A DNA stretch of 64,000 nucleotides from positions 124,001 through 188,000 of the forward strand of contig NZ_VEHL01000010.1 in NCBI RefSeq assembly GCF_007679965.1. Direction: 5' to 3'. The translations under genes were made by a program, and so were the position numbers. Source of the DNA: Bordetella genomosp. 13. Its GTDB lineage: Bacteria; Pseudomonadota; Gammaproteobacteria; Burkholderiales; Burkholderiaceae_B. Positions 34,601 through 46,801 of this stretch are shown one piece after another; within the stretch, counting starts at the first letter, position 1, and the number at the start of each line of letters is the position of its first letter. Under the pieces are notes generated by a model. The model did not search any database and was not told where the DNA came from. It saw only the letters and a program-made list of their open reading frames with translations.

Positions 34601-34976
34601 GCGCGACTGGGACGCGCCGGGCAACATCAAGGCCGAGATCGCCCAGCTGAACGCGATCCGCCATGCCAATCCCGCGCTGTGGTCGCAACGCGGCTACCGC
34701 ACGGTGGCCAACGGCAATCCGCAAGTGCTGAGCTTCATGAAGGCCACGGACGACGGCGGCAGCACGCTGCTGGCCGCCATCAACCTGGATCCGTACAACG
34801 CCCAGTACACGTCGCTGGAAGTGCCGTATGACGCGCCCGTGCGCAGCGGCCGCGCCACCTTGCAGGCGGAAGACCTGCTCGATGGCGGCAGCGCCGTCTG
34901 GCACGACGGCCGGGTGGACGTCGCGCTGCATCCCGGCCGGCCTTATCGCGTATGGCGCCTGACCGCGCCCGATTGA
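31665..34976 (+). CDS. glgE: Alpha-1,4-glucan:maltose-1-phosphate maltosyltransferase with N-terminal GH13-like extension
   Basis: GlgE extends alpha-1,4-glucan with maltosyl units from maltose 1-phosphate. The canonical enzyme corresponds to residues about 425-1103: a GlgE N-terminal beta domain beginning RIAVEQVSPVIDNG, then the GH13 catalytic barrel with nucleophile Asp834 in IFRVDNPHTKP and acid Glu863 in FLSEAFTRPKMM. Residues 15-420 are an additional domain that resembles a degenerate GH13 barrel (AREAGFDMLMCAPLWRL, MRCGVKGFRCLDPHRLG, AGFDAVYSSLPWW) but lacks an obvious catalytic Asp/Glu set. The protein is therefore about 430 residues longer than simple GlgE. It follows glgA by 14 bases and precedes treS-mak, its substrate supplier, by 20 bases. 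Confidence 0.92.
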   Translation: MTAAQQAQPARPSYAAPGAWRICYVHAAEVGAPSDEAAWDALCRRAREAGFDMLMCAPLWRLSDSARMNAARPGGPRSFVPQDADQCDPALQAGLSMEAALRMLVDVAARHGLDLALDLLVDRVAADGAPGTLEPSWFRTQANDTDRDPRQPAADWETLQLREGPPPAAFLQRWQARLAGWMRCGVKGFRCLDPHRLGGEGWRQLLAPLREDFSDARFFAWTPGLNPWQVQDLRQAGFDAVYSSLPWWNLRAPWLAQEDQRLRAVAPVIAMPEPPFEAADPQRFERAMWTAALTGDGVMVMPRSDAQWDAAGQAVRWRAETPLRGTPRLAVGDRGYCTLLLRDGVRPSTATEGTAHALLLNPDDVQPARADWSGVASLLPTALLQGLRDPDAALLPPGGFRLDSTEGLSQPQAAHTRPATGRPDPRQAPRIAVEQVSPVIDNGSLSPKCVVGETVRVQADIFMDGHDVLAAEVRWRATDETHWHVAPMRHVDNDRWQAELRAYRNGPHEFRIAAWLDEWETYRTELRKKHAAGLRLEVELREGTIKLREALLGSRQNDAAARARVDVALAALAEAARTATDAAAKGGAVRDEPIVALSDETQDTMVAILLDRDLAQAMELVAPRPFLYESPDPYPLWVDRRTAAFSSWYELFPRSQAAEPGRHGTFDDVQRRLPDVRAMGFDVLYFPPIHPIGRAHRKGPNNTLKAGENDPGSPYAIGSPDGGHDAVHPELGSLDDFLRLVQAAREHGMELALDFAIQCSPDHPWLAQRPEWFTRRADGTIRYAENPPKKYEDIVNVSFYRNTAKRARVLPLWRALRDVVLFWVEHGVRIFRVDNPHTKPLPFWEWMISDIHMRHPDVIFLSEAFTRPKMMYRLAKIGFTQSYTYFTWRNDKDEIAAYLEELAGEPVADFFRANFFVNTPDINPYYLQCGARSAFLARAALAALGAGSWGLYSGFELCEWQPVPGKEEYLDSEKYELRQRDWDAPGNIKAEIAQLNAIRHANPALWSQRGYRTVANGNPQVLSFMKATDDGGSTLLAAINLDPYNAQYTSLEVPYDAPVRSGRATLQAEDLLDGGSAVWHDGRVDVALHPGRPYRVWRLTAPD

Positions 34977-34996
34977 CTTCCAGGGAGACTGCCCGC

Positions 34997-38338
<3,342 letters not shown>

Positions 38339-38360
38339 GCAGTATCGAGGTATCTCAATC

Positions 38361-40607
38361 ATGATCCGCATGCCTGCCCACGAGTCCGAGGATGCCGGCG
38401 CCTCGCCGGCCGGACGTCCTCCGCAAGGCCAGGCGCCCGGACTGCCGCAGTCCGAGGTGCAAGCCCTGCAATCAGGCACCCACGACAACCCCTTTTCCGT
38501 CCTGGGCCCGCACCAGGTCGACGGGCAGGGCATCCTGCGCGTGCTGGCGCCCGGCGCCAGCGCCGTGCACGCCGTCCTGGCAGACGGCTCCGAGATCGCC
38601 CTGGCCCGCCAGGCCGACTGCCTGTACGCCGCGCGCATCGACGCGGTGCGCCCGGGCGAGCCGCGCGCCTATCAATTGCGCGTGAGCCACGGCGGGCATG
38701 ACGAGACCCGGCACGACCCGTATGCGTTCGGCCCCTCCATCGCCGATCACGATCTGCAACTGTTGTCCGGCGGCTCGTGGCTGCACCTGGCCGACGCCCT
38801 GGGCGCGCATCCCATGCGCCTGGACGACGTGGACGGCGTGCGCTTTTCGGTGTGGGCGCCCAATGCGCGGCGCGTGGCCGTGGTGGGCGACTTCAACGGC
38901 TGGGACGGGCGCCGCCACGGCATGCGCCGGCGCCACCAGGCGGGCGTCTGGGAGATCTTCATCCCCGGCGTGGCCGCGGGCGAGCGCTACAAGTTCGCCG
39001 TTCTCGGCGCCGACGGCAGCCAGCACATGAAGGCCGACCCGATGGCGCGCGCCGCCGAGGTGTCGCCCGCCACCGCGTCCGTCGTGGCCAGTGACGAGCC
39101 CTTCCCCTGGACCGACGACGACTGGATGCGCACCCGCGCGGCGCGCCAGGCGCCCGATGCGCCCATGTCGGTGTACGAACTGCACGTGGGCTCGTGGGTG
39201 GACGAGCCCGGCGAGGGCAGCCTGTGGGTGCGGCTGGCCGCCAAGCTGCCCGGCTATGCCCGCGCCATGGGCTTCACGCACATCGAGATGCTGCCGGTCG
39301 CCGAGCACCCCTTCGGCGGCTCCTGGGGCTACCAGCCCCTCGGCCTGTTCGCGCCCACTGCCCGCTACGGCACGCCCGCCGAGTTCGCCCAGTTCGTCGA
39401 CCGCTGCCACGAGGCCGGCCTGGGCGTGATCCTGGACTGGGTGCCCGCCCATTTTCCCAACGACGTGCATGGCCTGGTGCAGTTCGACGGCACGGCGCTG
39501 TACGAACACGCCGACCCGCGCGAGGGCTACCACCCCGACTGGCACACCATGGTCTACAACTATGGCCGCAACGAGGTGAAGGCCTTCCTGGTGGCCAGCG
39601 CGCTGGAATGGCTGCGCCGCTACCACGTGGACGGCCTGCGCGTGGACGCGGTGGCCTCGATGCTCTATCGCGACTACAGCCGCAAGGCCGGCGAATGGGT
39701 GCCCAACCAATACGGCGGCCGCGAGAACCTCGAGGCCGTGGCCTTCCTGCGCGACCTGAACCTGGCGGTGAAGCGCGAATGCCCGGGCGCCGTGACCATC
39801 GCCGAGGAGTCCACCGCCTGGCCGGGCGTGACCGCGTCCGTCGCCGACGGCGGCCTGGGTTTCGACTACAAGTGGAACATGGGCTGGATGCACGACACGC
39901 TGCGCTTCATGGCGCACGATCCCATCCACCGCAGCCATCACCACAACGACATGACGTTCGGGATGATCTACGCGTTCTCCGAGCGCTTCATCCTGCCGCT
40001 GTCGCACGACGAGGTGGTGCACGGCAAAGGCTCGCTGCTGCGCAAGATGCCGGGCGACGAGGCCGGCCGGCTGGCCAACCTTCGCGCCTACTACGGTTTC
40101 ATGTGGGCGCACCCCGGCAAGAAGCTGCTGTTCATGGGCGGCGAACTGGGCCAGGACACCGAGTGGAACCACGACGCATTCGTCGCCTGGCACCTGCTGG
40201 ACCGCCCGGGCCATCGCGGCCTGCAGCGCGTGGTGGCCGACCTGAACCACCTCTACCGCGACCTGCCCGAACTGCACAAGCGCGACGCCGACCCCGCGGG
40301 CTTTGCCTGGATGGTCGGCGACGACAACGCCAACAGCGTGCTGGCCTTCGTGCGCACCGACGGCGACCGGCACGTGCTGGCCGTCAGCAACTTCACGCCC
40401 GTGGCGCGCCACGATTACCGCGTGGGCGTGCCGCGCGCCGGCGCCTGGACCGAACGTTTCAACAGCGACGCCGAACCGTACGGCGGCGGCGGCCAGGGCA
40501 ACGGCGGCCGCGTGCACACCGACGACGTGCGGGCCCACGGCCAGGCGCAATCGCTTTCCCTCACCCTTCCCCCCATGTCCACCCTGCTGCTGCGCCACGA
40601 AGGATAA
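38361..40607 (+). CDS. glgB: 1,4-alpha-glucan branching enzyme
   Basis: The 748-residue GlgB introduces alpha-1,6 branches. It has two N-terminal beta domains (the N1 domain and CBM48, with RFSVWAPNARRVAVVGDFN near residue 160), and the GH13 barrel with GHVPAHFP-like WVPAHFPNDVHGL, nucleophile Asp429 in GLRVDAVASML, acid Glu482 in TIAEESTAWPG and LSHDEVVHGKGSL. The C-terminal beta domain ends SLSLTLPPMSTLLLRHEG. Length and motif order are those of long-type GlgB. It works on the linear chains produced by GlgA and GlgE. The start follows treS-mak by 22 bases with GAGG about ten bases upstream. Confidence 0.95.
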   Translation: MIRMPAHESEDAGASPAGRPPQGQAPGLPQSEVQALQSGTHDNPFSVLGPHQVDGQGILRVLAPGASAVHAVLADGSEIALARQADCLYAARIDAVRPGEPRAYQLRVSHGGHDETRHDPYAFGPSIADHDLQLLSGGSWLHLADALGAHPMRLDDVDGVRFSVWAPNARRVAVVGDFNGWDGRRHGMRRRHQAGVWEIFIPGVAAGERYKFAVLGADGSQHMKADPMARAAEVSPATASVVASDEPFPWTDDDWMRTRAARQAPDAPMSVYELHVGSWVDEPGEGSLWVRLAAKLPGYARAMGFTHIEMLPVAEHPFGGSWGYQPLGLFAPTARYGTPAEFAQFVDRCHEAGLGVILDWVPAHFPNDVHGLVQFDGTALYEHADPREGYHPDWHTMVYNYGRNEVKAFLVASALEWLRRYHVDGLRVDAVASMLYRDYSRKAGEWVPNQYGGRENLEAVAFLRDLNLAVKRECPGAVTIAEESTAWPGVTASVADGGLGFDYKWNMGWMHDTLRFMAHDPIHRSHHHNDMTFGMIYAFSERFILPLSHDEVVHGKGSLLRKMPGDEAGRLANLRAYYGFMWAHPGKKLLFMGGELGQDTEWNHDAFVAWHLLDRPGHRGLQRVVADLNHLYRDLPELHKRDADPAGFAWMVGDDNANSVLAFVRTDGDRHVLAVSNFTPVARHDYRVGVPRAGAWTERFNSDAEPYGGGGQGNGGRVHTDDVRAHGQAQSLSLTLPPMSTLLLRHEG

Positions 40608-40612
40608 GAAGC

Positions 40613-42715
<2,103 letters not shown>

Positions 42716-42753
42716 GGACCGGCTTTCGCAGCGGCGTCCTCGAAGGATCAGCC

Positions 42754-44571
42754 ATGACTCAACCCGCTTCGCTGTTGACCACGCCCAGCTGCCTCGGCGC
42801 ACAGCGCGTGGGCGCCTGGGTTCTGCCCGACGGGCAGACCCGCTTCCGCATCTGGGCGCCCTCCGCCCCGCCCGGCTTCGCGCTGGAGATCGACGGCATG
42901 GATCCCGTGCCGATGAAGCCGGGCGCCGACGGCTATGCCCAGGCCACCGTGCGCTGCGCCCCCGGCGCGCGCTACCGCTACCGCCTGGACGACGGCCTGG
43001 CCGTGCCCGATCCCGCCTCGCACCTGCAGGACGGCGACGTGCACGACTACAGCATCGTGCTGGCGGGCGGCGGCTATCCCTGGCGCCATCCCGACTGGCT
43101 GGGGCGGCCGTGGGAAGAATCGGTGATCTACGAGGCGCACGTTGGCCTGGCGGGCGGCTTTCTCGGACTGGCCGAACGCCTGCCCGAGCTGGCCGAGATG
43201 GGGTTCACCACGATCGAGCTGATGCCCATCGCCGACTTTCCCGGCGCGCGCAACTGGGGCTACGACGGCGTGCTGCCCTATGCGCCCGACCGCGCCTACG
43301 GCACGCCCGAGGACCTGAAGTACCTGGTGGACACCGCCCACGGCCTGAACCTGAGCGTGCTGCTGGACGTGGTCTACAACCACTTCGGACCGGACGGCAA
43401 CTACCTGTCGCGCTACGCGCCCGAGTTCTTCCGCGACGACCTGAACACGCCGTGGGGCGCGGCCATCGACTTCCGCCGCCCGCAGGTGCGCCGCTTCTTC
43501 CAGGACAATGCGCTGTACTGGCTGACCGAGTTCCGCTTCGACGGGCTGCGGCTGGATGCCGTGCACGCCATCGAGGACGAGGGTTGGCTGCCAGAGCTGG
43601 CGCGCAACATCCGGCGCGTGGTGCCGCCCCCGCGGCACGTGCACCTGGTGCTGGAAAACGACGACAACTGCGCCGAGCTGCTGCGCGCGGGTTATGACGC
43701 GCAGTGGAACGACGACGCGCATCACGTGCTGCACCACCTGCTGACCGGCGAGCGCCACGGCTACTACGAAGACTACGCCGACGCGCCCGCCTGCAAGCTG
43801 GCGCGCAGCCTGGGCAGCGGCTTCGTCTACCAGGGCGAGACACCGCCCACGCGCGGCAAGCCGCGCGGCCAGGACAGCAGCGACCTGCCGCCCACGGCCT
43901 TCGTCAACTTCCTGCAGAACCATGATCAGATCGGCAACCGTGGCTGGGGCGAGCGCCTGACGGCGCTGGACAGCGTCGATCCGACCGCGCTGCGCGCCGC
44001 CATCGCCGCGCTGCTGCTGGCGCCGCAGATTCCGATGGTGTTCATGGGCGAGGAATGCGGCGCGCGCGCGCCCTTCCTGTACTTCACCAGCCATGGCGAC
44101 CCGGAGCTGGCGCGCGCGGTGCGCGACGGCCGGCGCGCCGAGTTTCCCGCGTTCGCCGGCAGCGACAGCAATCCCGTGCCCGATCCGAACGAGCCGTCCA
44201 CCTATGAAGACAGCCGGCCCTGGCCCGAAGCCGGCGACCCGGACGCCGCCGCCTGGCGCGAGTACTACCGCTCGCTGCTGCAGGTGCGCGCGCGGCTGAT
44301 CGCGCCGCGCCTCTTGGGCGCGCGCACGCAAGGCGCGGCCGAACTGGGCCCGTGCGCCGTGCGCGCCGCCTGGCGCATGAGCGACGCCGCCATGCTGACG
44401 CTCTACCTGAACCTGCAGCCGCGCGACGCCCAGCAGTTGCCCGCCGCGCAGCGGCCCTCGTCCGGCGCCACGCTGGTGTTCGAAAGCACCGCCGGCGCCG
44501 CGCGGACCCTGGCCGAGGGCGAACTGCCGCCCGCGACCTGCGTGTGGATGATCGAGGAAGGCGATGACTGA
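42754..44571 (+). CDS. treZ: Malto-oligosyltrehalose trehalohydrolase
   Basis: The 605-residue TreZ cleaves trehalose from maltooligosyltrehalose made by TreY. Landmarks are the CBM48 part RFRIWAPSAPPGFALEI, the barrel motifs VIYEAHVG, DVVYNHFGPDGNYL (typical of TreZ), nucleophile in GLRLDAVHAI, acid in HLVLENDDN and FLQNHDQIGNRGWG. After the barrel it has MGEECGARAPFLYFTSH, also characteristic. The start has GAAGGAT upstream, 38 bases after the glgX stop. Its stop overlaps malQ by eight bases, so the two are translationally coupled. Confidence 0.95.
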   Translation: MTQPASLLTTPSCLGAQRVGAWVLPDGQTRFRIWAPSAPPGFALEIDGMDPVPMKPGADGYAQATVRCAPGARYRYRLDDGLAVPDPASHLQDGDVHDYSIVLAGGGYPWRHPDWLGRPWEESVIYEAHVGLAGGFLGLAERLPELAEMGFTTIELMPIADFPGARNWGYDGVLPYAPDRAYGTPEDLKYLVDTAHGLNLSVLLDVVYNHFGPDGNYLSRYAPEFFRDDLNTPWGAAIDFRRPQVRRFFQDNALYWLTEFRFDGLRLDAVHAIEDEGWLPELARNIRRVVPPPRHVHLVLENDDNCAELLRAGYDAQWNDDAHHVLHHLLTGERHGYYEDYADAPACKLARSLGSGFVYQGETPPTRGKPRGQDSSDLPPTAFVNFLQNHDQIGNRGWGERLTALDSVDPTALRAAIAALLLAPQIPMVFMGEECGARAPFLYFTSHGDPELARAVRDGRRAEFPAFAGSDSNPVPDPNEPSTYEDSRPWPEAGDPDAAAWREYYRSLLQVRARLIAPRLLGARTQGAAELGPCAVRAAWRMSDAAMLTLYLNLQPRDAQQLPAAQRPSSGATLVFESTAGAARTLAEGELPPATCVWMIEEGDD

Positions 44572-46720
44572 CGCGCCCCGCGCCGGCCAGGCGCTTTCCC
44601 GGCTGGCCGATCTGGCCGGCATCCAGGAACACTGGACCGATGCCAACGGCAACCGCCAGCGCGTGTCGCCGGACACCCTGCGTGTGATGCTGGGCGCGCT
44701 GGACCTGCCGGCGGACAGCCCCGGGCAGCTGCGCGACAGCACCGAACGCCTGGAGAAGCAGGCCTCGCGGCCCGGAGCCGCCGACCCGGCCGTTGCCGGC
44801 CAGCCGTGGCTGGACTGCCTGCACAGCGGCGCGGCCGAGGGCACGCTGCTGATCTGCGAGGCCGGCGGCACGGTGCGCGTGGCCGCGGGCGGCCCCCTGC
44901 CGTACCGCATCGATTGCGAGGACGGCACCGTGCAGCAGGGCCGCCTGGACGGCCCGCCCGACCAGTGGCGCCTCACCGCGCCGGGCAAGCCCGGCTATCA
45001 CCGCCTGCTGGTGGGCCAGCATTGCGCCACGCTGGCGGTGTGTCCGCCCGCCTGCCCCGGTGTGCGGGACCTCGTGCCGAAGCGCCCCCACCGCGCCTGG
45101 GGCATGGCCGTGCAGATCGGCAGCCTGCGCCAGCGCCAGGGCGCCTGCCCTACGGCGGGCCATGGCGACTTCGGCGCGCTGGCGGCGCTGGCGCGCACGG
45201 CGGGCAGACTGGGCGCGGACGCGTTGGCCATGAGCCCCGCGCACGCCATGTTCAGCGCCCTGCCCGAGCGCTACAGCCCCTACTCCCCCTCCAGCCGCCT
45301 GTTCCTCAACGTGGCGTACGCCGCGCCGGGCGCGGTGCTGGGGCCCGATGCCCTGCGCGCGGCCATGCATGACCTGGCCGCGCAGGCGGCGCGCCTCGAA
45401 GAGGCCGACCTGGTCGACTGGCCGAAGGCCGCCGCGCTGCGGCTGCGCGTGCTGCGCCGCCTGCACGAGCAGTTCCGCACGGCGACGCGCACGCTGCAGT
45501 CGCGCTATGCCGCATGGCGCCAGGCTGCGGGCCCGGCCTTGCTGGCGCACGCCGTGTTCGAGGCCATGCAGGCCGAGGCCGTCGCGCGCGACCAGCCGAC
45601 CTGGCCGCTGCCGCCCTACCCCGGCGCCGAGGGCATCCGCGCCTATGCCGAGGCCCATGCGCGCGAAGTGGATTTCCACCTCTTCGCCCAATGGCTGGCC
45701 GACGACAGCCTGCGCCAGGCGCAGGACGCCGCGCGCCAGAGCGGCATGGGCATCGGGTTGATCGCCGACATGGCGGTAGGCTCGGCTACCGACGGCAGCC
45801 AGGTGTGGGCCGATCCCGACGCCTACCTGGCCGGCATGACGGTGGGCGCGCCGCCCGACATCTACAACCCCAAGGGCCAGTCCTGGGGCGTGACCTCCTT
45901 CGCGCCGCACATGCTGCGCGCCACTGGCTACCGTGCCTTCCTGGATACGCTGCGCGCCGGCCTGCGCCATGCCGGCGGCGTGCGCATCGACCATATCCTG
46001 GGCCTGTCGCGCCTGTGGGCCGTGCCGCCCGAGGCTGACCCCGCCGACGGGGCGTACCTGCGCTATCCGCTGGACGACCTGCTGCGCCTGACCGCGCTGG
46101 AGGCGCATCGCCACCGCGCGCTCATCGTAGGCGAGAACCTGGGCACCGTGCCGGAAGGCCTGAACGACAAGCTCGAACAGCGCGGCCTGCTGGGCACCGA
46201 AGTGCTGTGGTTCCAGCGCGGCGCCGCCTCCGGCCGCCAACGCGGCAAGCCCGCCGTGTTCCTGCCGCCGGGCCGCTGGTCCGCGCATTCGCTGGCCATG
46301 CCCACCACGCACGACCTGCCCACGCTGCACGGCTGGTGGAACGAACGCGACATCGACTGGCGCGTGCGCCTGCACGGCGTGCCGGACGACGAGGCGGCAG
46401 CCGCGCGCCGCGAGCGCGCCGACGACCGCGCGGTGCTGTGGCAGGCGCTGCAGGAAGCCGGCGCGGCCCCGTCGGGCAACGCGCCCGCGCAGGCCCCGGT
46501 GGCCGAGATGCTGCGCTTCGTGGCGCAGTCGCCCGGCGCGCTGATGCTGGCGCCGCTGGAAGACGTGTATGCCCTGGACGAACAGCCCAACGTGCCGGGA
46601 ACCATCGACGAGCATCCGAACTGGCGCCGCCGCCTGCCCGAAGAGCCGGCCCGCCTGGCCGAGCATCCCGGCGCCATGAAGCGCGTGCAGGCCATACGGC
46701 AGGGCCGAGAGCGCGCATGA
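44564..46720 (+). CDS. malQ: 4-alpha-glucanotransferase (amylomaltase)
   Basis: This 718-residue GH77 enzyme disproportionates alpha-1,4-oligosaccharides. The N-terminal 160 residues form the extra domain of MalQ from proteobacteria (LADLAGIQEHWTDANGN). The barrel contains SPYSPSSRLFLN for acceptor binding, the nucleophile region GVRIDHILGLSRLW, acid in LIVGENLGTVPEGL and the Asp of TTHDLPTLHGWW. It would recycle short maltodextrins produced during glucan remodelling, feeding TreY or GlgX. The ATG lies in the treZ stop region (ATGACTGA). It is followed by an 81-base gap before treY. Confidence 0.95.
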   Translation: MTDAPRAGQALSRLADLAGIQEHWTDANGNRQRVSPDTLRVMLGALDLPADSPGQLRDSTERLEKQASRPGAADPAVAGQPWLDCLHSGAAEGTLLICEAGGTVRVAAGGPLPYRIDCEDGTVQQGRLDGPPDQWRLTAPGKPGYHRLLVGQHCATLAVCPPACPGVRDLVPKRPHRAWGMAVQIGSLRQRQGACPTAGHGDFGALAALARTAGRLGADALAMSPAHAMFSALPERYSPYSPSSRLFLNVAYAAPGAVLGPDALRAAMHDLAAQAARLEEADLVDWPKAAALRLRVLRRLHEQFRTATRTLQSRYAAWRQAAGPALLAHAVFEAMQAEAVARDQPTWPLPPYPGAEGIRAYAEAHAREVDFHLFAQWLADDSLRQAQDAARQSGMGIGLIADMAVGSATDGSQVWADPDAYLAGMTVGAPPDIYNPKGQSWGVTSFAPHMLRATGYRAFLDTLRAGLRHAGGVRIDHILGLSRLWAVPPEADPADGAYLRYPLDDLLRLTALEAHRHRALIVGENLGTVPEGLNDKLEQRGLLGTEVLWFQRGAASGRQRGKPAVFLPPGRWSAHSLAMPTTHDLPTLHGWWNERDIDWRVRLHGVPDDEAAAARRERADDRAVLWQALQEAGAAPSGNAPAQAPVAEMLRFVAQSPGALMLAPLEDVYALDEQPNVPGTIDEHPNWRRRLPEEPARLAEHPGAMKRVQAIRQGRERA

Positions 46721-46801
46721 GCCTGAAGCACGCCGGTACGTCCATGACCCTGCCGGCGCAACAGACCGCACCCGATACACCCCTTTCTGGAACCTCGCAT
46801 C

